This document shows positions 1-10,818 of a stretch of 64,000 bases of DNA, in pieces. Each line of letters begins with the position of its first letter. Position 1 is the first letter of the stretch. Under the pieces are notes generated by a model that did no database searches, was not told where the DNA came from, and saw nothing but the letters and a program-made list of their open reading frames with translations. Made by a program: the position numbers and the translations under genes. Source of the stretch: Scleroderma bovista (Eukaryota > Basidiomycota > Agaricomycetes > Boletales > Sclerodermataceae); the NCBI GenBank assembly GCA_037178675.1, contig JAYMGJ010000172.1, forward strand, positions 124,001-188,000, written 5' to 3'.

Positions 1-2
1 TT

Positions 3-1392
3 GCCGAGAAGGAACACTTCGATGATGAGCGCGCAGCAAAGCTTGCAAGAAAGGCCAAACGAGCTGCATCGCATAAACGAACAGCCAAGGATGCTGGGCT
101 ACCCGGTCCATCACGACCTGCAAAGCGTGCTGCAGTAGTAGCATCCCTCCTGAACAGCCAAACTTCTAGTATCAATGCCCAAGGCAGTGATTCTGTACCA
201 AACGCATTCTCTCACAATGGGGGAAATACAACAATCGACGTCGACTCATCTGATGATGATTCAGGTGATGATGAAGGCATGAGAAGTCCTACAGACGTAC
301 CTGCCATTCAAGCAGTCCCAAGTGATACTTCTGGAATCGAGGCCTTGCAGGACGCGATAACAAAAGGGAGCAGCTTTGACTTGGAAGGGGGGTATGTTGG
401 TAAACGAAGAAAGAGGGAGCTGGACCCTGGAGTCGATTTCTTGATCAACGCTGGAAGTCGGCCTGGTTTAATGTGTCGTCGTAAGATTTTTGATGTGTGT
501 TTTGAAAATTCTGCAGCCAGTGAGATATTTGCATCACCGCAGTTGATGGATAACAAATGCTTACTCTATCCCTGTAGAATCTGACCACGTTGAATGCAAC
601 CCTTACCACCCACAAGGGTGTACTCGCTGCCATATCATTGAACCGGTAGTCTGTTGCGACATCCACAACTCCGCAGAGTTTTTATCCCTCATACCTGATA
701 CACCCCTTCCAATACGCAGCACCAAACGTTCTCGTATACCCAAGTACGCAAAGGATAAGCACGACTTCATGTTACAAGAGGCCCTGGAAGACTGGCAAGA
801 GGAAAAAACCGTGACCATCTATGGCTGGGCAGCCCTCAATGATCTCGGTCCGTCACTCATCATGCCAAATGCAACGCTTGACCGCATTGTCGACTGTGCT
901 CACCATTACAAAATCCAAACAGTCCAGGACCTCCATAAGGAGACAGCATGGACGGACTCTGAAAGATTTGGAGCAGAGGTCATTGCTCTCATCCAAAAGC
1001 ACCGCATACCACCACAAACTCCATTTACTTCGACTCCCATCCAACGCTGCACGCTCACCAGTTCTGCAGTCAACATCAACACTCCTCCATCCGGGACCTC
1101 ACAAACCAGCACCAGTGCCCAGCCACTGGAAGTAGCAGTGAAGCGCCGCAATAAGTGTAGTGCGTGTGGTCGTGAAGGACATAATGGTATACTATATTAT
1201 TTTGTTGCAGTTACCTGATGATACCTAACATGTCCATTGCAGCACGGAATCGCATTTGCCCAAGCCACTCATCAAACAGTGCCGAGGCTGTGAATAAGGA
1301 AAATGTGGGTGTCCTTAGGCTCACTGATGTCGCATTCTCACTGATCGTTTGCCGTGGCATAGAAACATCTACTGTAATAGGTCTACTATAAT
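3..1392 (+). pseudogene. RecQ-like DNA helicase, C-terminal part (runs off left edge)
   Basis: The reading frame is open from base 3, so the helicase core lies outside the window. What remains is a basic, Ser/Asp-rich linker (about residues 1-95), then the conserved tail of the agaricomycete RecQ-like family, including CTRCHIIEPVVCCDIHN and LGPSLIMPN, and a terminal zinc knuckle CSACGREGHN..RNRIC. An intron at 1187-1242 (GTATAC..TTGCAG) splits the knuckle in phase. The frame shifts by one base near 550-557: the first part ends at 584 while the conserved tail continues in another frame. The copy is therefore probably dead, or a base is missing in the assembly. It ends with TAA at 1390-1392, overlapping the tail of the convergent DUF6589 gene by about 24 bp. 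Family assignment comes from remembered conserved motifs. Confidence 0.7.
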
Positions 1393-4068
1393 ATCATCCA
1401 TCTCTGTGCTTCCCCTTCCACTGTCATCGTCATCATCTTCCCTCGTAATCTCTATACCCTTCTCTGCTTTGTCCATCATTTCACGCCCTTTATCATGAAG
1501 ATCTTCCACTTTGTGTCGACTTCCTCTTCCTCGTGCTATTACATGTGGTGAGTTTACTGCTAGTCTTTCTTGTACCTGCTGAAATGTCTTGTTCATGTCT
1601 GGAGCTCTATGATTCAAGGTGGTGTGGGTTACGGCAAAGGTTTTCTGTACGAGCCCTTGAACATTACGGTACACTTGTACAAGGGGTGACTCGAGGATGA
1701 TCCGTTCAACTGAGCGGTTTGAATTCTTGCCCCCATTTTTTACCTAGAAATAACTGATTAGATCGTTTTCTGTTGCCAAGTAGATCGTTCACCTTTGTAA
1801 AGAGATTATTGAGCTCAACGCACCAGTCAACGGCTCGCCATTTCATTGGCTGGCCTGTGGGATTCACAAGGATGTGATAGCAGATTGCATGGCTGTCACA
1901 GGTAAGCAGTCATGTCTGCATATCATAGGCCCATGGAGTTACTAACCTGAGACCCTCTGGATAGACAAAGTGTACATTGATCAAGAAATTTGTCATGTAT
2001 GCTGCATACTTGTGCTTCCCAACGGCCTTGAGAATAGGAATCCAGCTAACTATGCAGTACTCAACCCGTCCAATGTCTCCGCAGTTCATCGCAAGTGACA
2101 ATTCCTCGTACAGAAGGAAATACTTGTTCAAGAGGAGTGCATTTTCAAATTGTAAGTCTCGTTCAGCTGTGGGTTTCAGGTGCATGCGTTGCAGGCGATG
2201 TGTAGCAACATATGTCCGTGAAATCTCACGAGCCATTTCTTGTAGGTCACTGAGTGCCGGTTGAAGAGCAGCAAAGCTTTCAAGGGTACCAGCAATATCC
2301 GGGTATTTTTTTTTGACATATGCCCTCCAGCAGTCGAGGCGCCGACAGATTCCAGCATGATTGACTAGTTGATGCATTCGACGGAAACCAGGTTTGGTAG
2401 CATAGATTCCTGTTTCTCGTGGTCGAAGCTGAGCAATGTCTCGCATCAGGCTAGTCTCGTCCTCTCGTGAGCTTGGTGGGAGGATAAAGCAGCGCCATAG
2501 GGCGTCTACACAGGCCATCTTCAGGTGAAACAGACCAGGGATGAACACAACATGCTGGAAGCGATTCCAGGGGGTCGCTTCAATTGAACGACGAAGCTGT
2601 ACGGCCTGGATTCGTTCGCCTGTGCCAAGATCTCCATGGACCAAAATCACGTATTGTGATATGTCTGGTGAGTCGGCACACTTGTCAGAGGGATCGGTAA
2701 TCCCACCCTGTTGGAGGAGTTCTATAATGGCTTGAATGTTTCCACTGACAGTTGAATTGTTGACATCCATTGCACGAGCTGCTAATATTGGTGTTTTCAC
2801 AAGGGGAATCTGTTCGATTGGGTCGGGGTCCACAATCCCGGTGCGGAACTGATGGAAATATTCAGGACCATAGGTGCAGAGGTCTCGGAGAAACATATGT
2901 GTGTTGAATTCATCGCGTCGTGACAGAGCTGATGCGTCTGACAGATCCTCGTGATGGAGTTTGACTACTAAGTCCCTCCATGTTCGCTTTGGGGGTAATT
3001 GGTGTTCATTGACATGTGGATTTAGTAGCGACTTCTTCCAGAGCTCCTCAGAACACCTAAGATGCTCTTGTGTCACTCCGTGAACAAGTGGAAACAGCAA
3101 GCCCGAGGTGAGGTGTTTCAATGAGTCGTTTGACTTCTCAACCGTGGGTACATGGGTTTTCAGGTCGACATCAAAGTTGTCGTATGCATACGAAGCAAGC
3201 CGCGACTGTCCAAGGTGCTGTAGCATGTCTTGTGACTCAACAGATAAAGATCGGATTGCCAGGTTGATCGCATCGGTGGATATGGAGATTCCGAGACGTG
3301 CAAGGACATCAATGACCTTGTAGGGTGTATGGGTGGATTGCAGGAAGAATGCAAGAACACACTGAAGAGCATTTGCTTTCTGGTTCGTGCCCTGCATGAT
3401 GATGCTACTGATGATAGTCTTTTTCTGATTAATTGTTACCACTAGTCACGAGCTCGGTGCAGAACGAAACCCACCATCATTCTAATCACAGAGTAGTGCT
3501 TTGCACGCTTCTCCTTTGGTGACAAGTGGCTGTGCCCTTCCCCAGTAAGCACATGAATTAACCCTTCGAGATCAAGCTCATCGACCTCGTTCCAATAGGT
3601 ATCCAATACTGAGTTGCCGAGCGCCTGCATTTCTTCGTCCACATCCATCTCAGTGTCATCTCTTGTCCTCTCCTGTGCCCCCTCTTCTCCGAACAGTGTA
3701 CCAATAAAGGCCCACCATTTTGGTGCATGTGCTTCCATCTGTTTTGCCATCTCTTCGAGACTGAAATCCTCCATTTGTTTCGTAGATGCGCTGCATGCTC
3801 CGAAGTGCCAGCCACTTTCCTCCGAAGCCAGACTATGTATTTCTTGAAGGCATGTACGACTAGCTGTGTTGAAGCAGAAGTCTACAACCTTTTCGCGAGT
3901 CGCAGGGTTTCCGAGGAATGTTCTGAAGATTTCCGATGACTGATCGACAAGCTGACTCGCAAACGGATGGTCCTTGTACTGTCGGCTGGTAAGCAATGTT
4001 GTTATCATTTCAACTGGGGTTATCTGACACTCGTGCAATGCTGCGAGGACAGTGTCGAGTGAGTGCAT
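1369..4068 (-). CDS. DUF6589-domain protein (possible transposase-like fold)
   Basis: Read leftwards from ATG at 4068. The first block (4068-3445) is an acidic helical region. The second (3442-1947) carries the DUF6589 core, with YAYDNFDVDL, HGDLGTGER and IPGLFHLKMA. Two introns follow, 1893-1946 and 1744-1792. The last exons hold the typical tail ILVNPTGQPMKWRAVDWCVE and NNLFTK..NGGKNSNRS, and end with an acidic stretch at 1369. The two large blocks lie in different frames and meet at 3443 with no room for an intron, so a one-base frameshift (mutation or assembly error) is likely. Function is unknown. The spaced acidic residues resemble a DDE/RNase H-like enzyme, which is inference. The gene faces the RecQ-like gene tail to tail. 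Confidence 0.75.
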
Positions 4069-4342
4069 TGTATGATGTCGAGTCCAAGATGTCAGCCACT
4101 AGTGCATACTCCCACTCAGTCTGACACCGGCACACTGCTATGTATGGGATGGTCACGGCGCGGAGCCCTATGCCAGATATATTGTACTCCTAATTTATAA
4201 ATGTAACCCTAGATCAAGTCTACGTAGTTTTTGTGTCTTCTTTTCCCAGTCCGCAGTGTGGCTGAGACTGTTTACCAATGTTTTCTTGCAGCCATCGCAG
4301 AGAGTGTGAGGGTGTTTAAGGTTGGCGGTCTTTGAATAATTG
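4069..4342. other. Left-hand flank of the inversion breakpoint, upstream of the DUF6589 gene
   Basis: No gene is visible in these 270 bases. They hold the presumed promoter of the leftward DUF6589 gene and end exactly where gypsy sequence starts at 4343. If the inversion is undone, this stretch would lie between DUF6589 and the DUF6532 gene, transcribed in opposite directions. Confidence 0.5.
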
Positions 4343-4370
4343 ATGTCACCCCATTGGACTCTGACTGTAA
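4343..4370 (+). repeat. Inversion-breakpoint inverted repeat, left copy (28 bp)
   Basis: Starts ATGTCACCCC and ends CTGACTGTAA. The reverse complement is identical at 25750-25777. It is the only part of the gypsy element present in both halves, as expected if staggered breaks at an inversion end were filled in. Confidence 0.8.
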
Positions 4371-7300
4371 GATCGTTCTCGGACACAACTGGCTCACCCA
4401 ATACAATCCGTCGATTGACTGGGTACTGAGCAGTATCGAGTTCAGAACATCCATGCAACAAGTGCCAACCCCGAGCTCACTCCCTGACCCTGTAGCGCCC
4501 TCACCGAGCGCGCTGAGACTCGACGACACGTCAGTCTCGTCTCCTTCCACGACCGACTTGCCTCAGGCTCCCGGTCTTCGGGCACCTCCTATCACTCTCA
4601 TCAACGCTGCAGCCTTTCTGAAGGCTTGTCAGCTAGATGGCTCTCAACAGTTCTCTATTCAGCTAAAGCCTGATGGCAGCTTTCACACTGCGTCGGTCGA
4701 CGCTGCTCCCGACCTTTCCTCTGTCCCCGAGGCATACCATGACTTTGCCGATGTCTTTAGTAAGGCGAAAGCATCGGTACTCGCGCCTCATTGGGAATAT
4801 GACCTCAAGATAGAACTGGAAGAAGGAGCGCCATTACCACCCAGAAGACTCTATTCTCTCTCCCCCATCGAGCTTGAAACCCTTCGGGCATTCATTGATG
4901 AAAACCTTCACTTTGGTTTCATCCGTCTGACCTCATCCTCCCATGCAGCCCCTGTCCTCTTCGTCAAGAAGAAGGACGGCTCTCTCCAACTTTGCGTCAA
5001 CTACCAAGGACTCAACAAAATATCAAAGAAGGATCAGTACCCTCTACCTCTCATCTCTGACCTACTCGACTCTCCGAGTTGGGCAAAGGTCTATACTAAA
5101 ATTGACCTGAGACATGCTTACCACCTGGTTCACATTGCTGAAGGCGATGAGTGGAAAACCACCTTCAGGACTCACTATGGCTCGTACGAGTGGCAGGTGA
5201 TGCCCTTCGGTCTCACCAATGCCCCTGCAGCCTTTCAGCGATTTGTCAACTCGGTCTTCGCAGACATGCTCGATGTCTGCGTCGTAGTCTACCTCGACGA
5301 TATTCTAGTCTACTCGGACAACATGGAGGACCATACCAAGCACGTTCGGGAAGTGCTTCAGCGACTGCGCCAGCACAAGCTTTACGCCAAACCCGAAAAG
5401 TGTGAGTTCCATTTGGACTCAGTGGAGTATCTTGGGTACTTCCTCTCCCCCGACAGTTTGACAATGTCACAAGACAAAGTCAAGACAATATGCGATTGGC
5501 CCGAACCTCGCAAGGTGAAGGACATTCAGTCCTTCCTCGGTTTCGCAAACTTTTACCGTTGATTCATCTTCAATTACTCCGATATAGTGGTTCCCTTAAC
5601 TCGGTTGACATGGAAAGATGCCCCCTGGGATTTCTCCGACGTCTGCCGATGGTCATTCAATCACCTGAAGGAGGCCTTCACCACAGCTCCCATCCTCACC
5701 CATTTCCAGCCAGGCACCCAACTAACAGTCGAGACTGACGCTTCGGACTACGCGATCGCTGGTATCCTATCCATCACTGGTTTGGATGGCGAGATACAAC
5801 CGATTGTGTTTTACTCTTGCACTCTGACCACGCCCCAGCTGAACTATGATACACACGACAAGGAGCTTCTTGCTATTTTTGAAGCCTTCAAGGCCTGGCG
5901 TCATTATCTGGAGGGTCCTGCCTTCCCGATCGACATCGTGACCGACCACAAAAATTTGGAGTACTTCTCCACCTCTAAGGTTCTCACCCGTCGGCAAGCC
6001 CAATGGTCAGAATACCTCTCCTCCTTTAACCTGATCATTCGTTTCCGACCTGGTAAACTTGGTGCAAAGCCCGACGCCTTGACTAGACGCTGGGACGTCT
6101 ACCCCAAAGAGGGGGATAGGGGCTTCGCCCAAGTCAACTCACAGAACCTCTGACCAGTGTTCACGGCTGAACAGCTCACCAATTCCCTTCATGCGACATA
6201 CCTACATGCCCCAGTACTCAGAGCTAGTGCACTCATGGACGTCGAGCGTCTTCACGCCGATATCCTAGCCAACCTCCTGACCGATCCAATCGCTAAAGCC
6301 CACCTCTCAGACACATTGAACCCCCGATGGTCGACCGATGAAACTGGTTACCTACGTCTTGATGGCTGCATGTACGTCCCCGAGGCCGATGACCTACGTC
6401 TTCATGTCCTCAGATACAAGCATGACCATCCCCTATCGGGACACTTCGGTCAGAACCGCACTCTAGAGCTCATCCGTCGCGAATACACATGGCCAGGAAT
6501 TCGTACCTACGTAAAAGACTACGTCAAGTCCTGCACGGCCTGCGCCTGAGCTAAGACGCCACGTCACCGACCCTATGGGATGCTCAAGCAATTACTGGTC
6601 CCCGACCGACCATGGAATTCCATCTCGATGGATTTCATTGAGCAACTCCCATCCTCATCCAGCTTCACAGCCATTCTGGTAGTCATTGACCGACTATCAA
6701 AGCAAGCCATATTCATCCCAACTCACGACACAATAACCTCCCCTGAGCTCGCACAGCTCTTCCTACTCCACGTCTTCGCTAAGCATGGCGTCCCCGCACA
6801 TGTAACGTCTGACTGAGGCTCAGAGTTCGTCTCGCATTTCTTCCGTTCACTCGGTAAGGCCTTAGATATGAAATTACATTTCACTTTGGGCTATCACCCA
6901 GAAGGTGATGGACAGACCGAGCGAGCTAATCAAACACTCGAGCAATACCTCAGGATGTACTGCAATTACCAGCAGGACAATTGGTCGGACCTACTACCTC
7001 TCGCCGAGTTCGCCTACAACAATGCCCCTAGCGCTACAACTGGTGTATCACCATTCTTCGTGAACAAAGGATATCACCCGAACCTTGCTGTGCACCCTGA
7101 GCGCGATCTTTCATCGGCTCGGGCAAGGGAATATGCAGTTGACCTAGAGTCATTGCATGAGTACCTACGTGAAGAAATGGCTGCTGCCCAGAAAAGGTAC
7201 CAAGGCCCTGCTGACGCCAGAAGATCACCCGCACCCGACTTCAAAGTCGGTGATCAAGTATTCGTCAAAGCCAAGTACTTTAGGTCTACCCAACCATCAA

Positions 7301-7716
7301 AGAAACTCTCTGAGAAGAATGTCGGCCCCTACCCAATCATCGCCCAAGTCGGCACTTTATCATTCACAATCCATCTCCCTGACTCTATGCATGCTGTCCA
7401 CCCCGTCTTTCATGTCTCACAGCTCGAACCCGCGACACCGAACACAATACCAAATCGGTCACAACCTCCACCACCTCCCATTGAAGTCGACGGCGAACCC
7501 GAGTTCGAGATCACTGAGATCCTCGATTCAAAGTTCGACCGACGTCGACACCAATGCCCACTCCTCTACCTAGTTAGATGGGCTGGTTACGAAGGTACCG
7601 ATGAGGAAAAATCTTGGTTGATCGTGACCGAGCTTGGACACGCATCAGAACTTGTGGCCGACTACCACAAGGCCTACCTGACTAAGCCAGGCCCCTTAGA
7701 AAGCCTCTCACACTAA
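4345..7716 (+). pseudogene. pol: Gypsy pol polyprotein: RT, RNase H, integrase, chromodomain
   Basis: One frame runs from 4345 to 7716, interrupted only by TGA at 5560, 6151, 6547 and 6814. Domains in order: the end of protease (LDSDCKIVLGHNW), reverse transcriptase with VYLDDILVYS near 5290, RNase H with TDASDYAIAGI and TDHKNLEYF, the integrase HHCC zinc region ending CTACA just before the third TGA, the integrase core (SMDFIEQLP, HVTSD then a stop then GSEF, GQTERANQTL), and a C-terminal chromodomain with YLVRWAGYEGTDEEKSW. All four stops fall where arginine is expected, which fits CGA to TGA. The N-terminal gag and protease lie at 25750-27500 on the other strand. The element cannot make a full polyprotein without readthrough, so it is probably dead. 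Confidence 0.92.
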
Positions 7717-7797
7717 GTCACTCAGATCACCGAACAAAAGCCTATTCACAGTGTACAAAACAAAGTAAAAAGAAAACTAAATACAAATACGGTCCGA

Positions 7798-8846
7798 CTA
7801 CTCGGACTCGCCCTCTCCGTCTTCGTCTCCCGACTCTTCGCCTTCCCCATCCGTTCTATCTGACTCCTCCTGCTCCTCACTCTCCTCGGGCTTCACCTTG
7901 CCCTTGCCCTTCAGGTCCCTCGCATCTGCGACCCTCTTCATCTCCCAGGCTACCCCTTCTACCTTCCAACTGAGCTTCACCAGCTCCCTGGTGTTGCGAT
8001 CAATCGCAGCCATGATCTCCCCGAGTCAGCGGTCCAAGACCAGTGCGACTGGGTCTGGCCGACTCGACGGCCCAGCCACCGAGAACCCACCCATTGCTGT
8101 CTCTATTTCCTCGGTACTCGCGGCATCGGCGATCGCCTTCTTCGTCCGTTTCCATTTCTCGCCCCCCCTTGGCGACGTTGTCACCATGGCAATCTTGCTC
8201 TCCTTCCGTTTCTCGCTGCTCGCTGCTATCTCCATCGCCGTCGTCGACACACTGAAGGTGCACTTGACTTTTGATCGTTGACACCGACCGCACGTCGGCG
8301 TGCGCGCTCCGTTGGCCAGCTCGCACCCACTGCTGTCACCGTTCCGCCTGCATTGGTCACAAGGGGGCCTGAACCCCATGATGCCCGTGTTGGAACAGGC
8401 AGTTGCCTGGGGGGGCTAATCAAATAATAAATCAACAAAAAGTCAATAAAGAATTACTAATGACGCACCTTGGGCTTCAGCCCCAGACCCAAACGTTCCC
8501 TCATTGCCTCGCCAGCCGCCAGCGACTCGGCCTTCTCTCTTGCCCTCACCTCCGCCTCAGCCTTGCGCCTCGCCTCGAAATCCGCTCGCACCTTAGCCTC
8601 GGTGACTCGCTTCGCCTCCTCTTCAGCGACCCTTCTCGCCTCTTCCTCAGCCTTCTTCCTGGCAGCCTCCTCCGCCAACCTCCTCGCCTCTTGCTTGGCC
8701 GCCTGCTTCATCAGTCGCTCCCATCGCCGACACGACTGTTCATCGAACTTGGTGATTTGGACTTGGATCGAATCGGTCGGCTTCCCTTCCAACTCGGGCG
8801 AGGGGGCACGCGTCCAGTTGACGTTGTCGGTGTTGCTAGCGGACAT
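7798..8846 (-). pseudogene. Antisense ORF of the gypsy element: coiled coil plus Cys-cluster protein
   Basis: This gene lies between pol and the 3' LTR and reads against pol. Exon 1 starts at ATG 8846 and encodes a long Ala/Glu/Arg-rich helix, a probable coiled coil. An intron of about 60 nt (GTGCGT..CCCCAG, roughly 8398-8459) joins it to exon 2. Exon 2 carries a cysteine cluster, CDQCRR....C then CGRCQRSKVKC, resembling a fungal DNA-binding zinc cluster. A TGA at 8026-8028 interrupts the frame, again where CGA would give Arg. The frame then continues with an acidic Glu/Asp/Ser tail to 7798. About 315 residues in total. Intron, zinc cluster and acidic tail would suit a regulator. A role in control of the element is inference. 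Confidence 0.7.
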
Positions 8847-9011
8847 GTTCAAATCAAGGATGTTATGAAGAAGAGAATTTGTTGGGTTACCGTCACCGAA
8901 GGCCAGTCTTATATACGCCCTAACCGATTTTCAAACCCAGACAATGGTCGCACACATTCGGTGTGGAATATGCATTGCAGCCTCGTGGGCTCGGCCCTAA
9001 GAGGGGGATAC

Positions 9012-9636
9012 TGTCACGACCGTGACATCCGATCACCCTGTACCCTATTATCTGATCGTGTCCACGCGTTCGCCATCCGTTTTATTGTATGTACTCCTGT
9101 TTCCATTTCTCTCTATCTGTCCTGTATCGCCACCGATCAGTGAGCACGTTGTCCGATCTGTCTCTCTGTACTATTACCTAATATGTTTCCTTTCTCGTTT
9201 CCGGTTACTATATGTTCCCGTCCCATTGCATTACTAATACGATACTCATCGGTAATCCGGTTATTGCACTTACCGTACTTACTCAGCACGCAGCGCGACT
9301 GCGCTCGTCATTCGTCGGTAATCCTGACTTCCTGTACATCGCCTCATCCGTTCCACTCAGTATAAATACCTAGATACTCGGTCTGTTGTAGTTTCAGTTC
9401 AAATATCATATAAGATACTTCTCATCTGTTCTCTCTTCGTGCTCTCCATCTCTATCCTCGTACAAGCACTTGGTCGTAGACCGTTTACCCTCAGACTCTC
9501 CGTCAGACCCTCGGTCAGCCTTCCTATTACTCGGGAAGCGCGACTACGCTACGTAGCATCCCGGTCTTACTGCTAGGCCAACCTCTGACCCCAGATCCCC
9601 TGTAGAGATCAGATCGGTGAAGAACCGGTCTTGACA
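9012..9636 (+). repeat. 3' LTR of the gypsy element (625 bp)
   Basis: Begins TGTCACGACC directly after a purine-rich tract and ends GGTCTTGACA. It is the same length as the 5' LTR at 27503-28127 and clearly homologous. Many differences between the two are C/T or G/A changes at CpG sites. Confidence 0.9.
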
Positions 9637-9944
9637 GCATCTGCGGATGTTGTCGTGTACAGTACCCCACTAAGGGGTTCGTCCTTTAAAGTAAGAGTGA
9701 TCTGCACGAGAGCTTCTCGGTCTCTCGAGAGCCAATCTTCGTGTTCGACTGGATGAGTTACTTTGTCCGGTTGGGCTTCGTCTCCAGTGATGACTTTCCA
9801 TAGACCTCTAACACCTAAGACCATGTGGACACGAAATTTCCACATCTGGTAACGACTTGTACCGATGGACTTGACTGATGCCGTCGAGGCTACAGTTGAA
9901 GCTTTCATTTTTCTGGCTGTCGAAGCAGAGGGTGGAGTAGACAT
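9637..9944 (-). pseudogene. gag: Copia E1 gag, N-terminal fragment
   Basis: About 103 residues of a UBN2-type copia gag, with MWKFRVHMVLGVRGLWKV and ITLTLKDEPLSGVLYTT. Compared with the E4 copy, a dozen residues are missing before MWKF. The reading is cut at SADA by the gypsy insertion. The remainder of the domain (SERYEGKGKQS, MAANDKLTTDAV) lies 18 kb away at 28128-28755 on the opposite strand. Confidence 0.85.
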
Positions 9945-10321
9945 CTTGCGAGTAGGAGTAGTAGTCTTGATAGCACAAGTAGTATTGTTGCTTGTCTAGT
10001 TTTGTAGGCCAACAGGGCTCATAACCTTTTGTTAGATGGCTTGTGCAGGGAACTAGCTCAGAGGCAAACTCAGTGTCTGGTTTGGAACACTGAATATATA
10101 ACTGACCTAGCTCAGAGGCAAACTAAGTAAGTTAGTACTAAGTAAAGGAAAGTGTGACTAGATGTCTTACCTCAGTGTCTGGTTTGGAACACTGAGGTGA
10201 AAAGAGTCCTTGAGTGGATGAAAAATCCTTTGTGCTTACATAAGGATACTCATCGCACAAATAAGGAAACTATCAGTAAAGCCTAGGAGCCCGTTCAGGA
10301 ACCCGAGAGGTTGTGAAAACA
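9637..10321 (-). mobile_element. Copia element E1, 5' part: LTR and start of gag
   Basis: The LTR spans 10321 down to 10030 (292 bp, TG..CA). A primer-binding-like GGTTATGAGCCC follows, then gag from ATG 9944. The gag reads to ..TSADA at 9637, where the gypsy LTR begins. Its continuation (WKKLSE..) starts at 28128 on the plus strand, beyond the other gypsy half. The family is the same as copia E4 at 21160, with an LTR of identical length. Confidence 0.85.
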
Positions 10322-10473
10322 AGGTGTGTGAGTTGTTGGCACACTCCAGACCAGTGGCTGGGTTAGAAGCTGAGTTTGAAGCTTGAACCTTATCCTTCAA
10401 GCCATGGCTGATCAATTTGAACACTCTGATCTTCGACGCATCTGGGCAGCCTTAGCATCTCTGCTGGTGCTGG

Positions 10474-10739
10474 TGTTGGAGATAAACAGACTGTTATGGT
10501 TTGTTTATATACTTACATAAGCTTTCATCGCACTAGAGTAGAGTTACTATTACTATAGTTCCCTCAGTAGCTTGCCAGCATACTGAGGGTGAGTACCATC
10601 TACTAACCACCACATTACTGATACCTTGTAGTTACCTACCATACAGTAGCTTGCCAGCATACTGAGGTTATCCTACAGGTCTCCTCCTTTTCCCTTCCTT
10701 AGGCTAGATCTTCCCTGTGCAGACCACCACCTTTCTATA
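10474..10739 (+). repeat. E2 5' LTR (266 bp)
   Basis: Runs from TGTTGGAGAT to TTTCTATA, immediately before GGTTATGAGCCC. It contains two copies of an AGTAGCTTGCCAGCATACTG motif. Confidence 0.85.
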
Positions 10740-10818
10740 GGTTATGAGCCCTGGCTCTGCCTAGCCAGGAGGATAGGAATACCAAGAGAAAAGGAACCCA
10801 CTGGATAAATCAAGTGAA

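Larger units (their letters stand above)
4343..9636 (+). mobile_element. Ty3/gypsy chromovirus, 3' half (pol, antisense ORF, 3' LTR)
   Basis: This half contains reverse transcriptase, RNase H, integrase and chromodomain, an antisense ORF, a polypurine tract (GAGGGGGATAC) and a 625-bp LTR at 9012-9636. It begins abruptly inside the protease/RT spacer at the same 28 bases where the opposite-strand half at 25750-28127 stops. The five bases after the LTR (GCATC, 9637-9641) match the bases beyond the 5' LTR of the other half (GATGC, 28128-28132). The two halves are therefore read as one insertion of about 7.7 kb split by an inversion. Confidence 0.9.
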
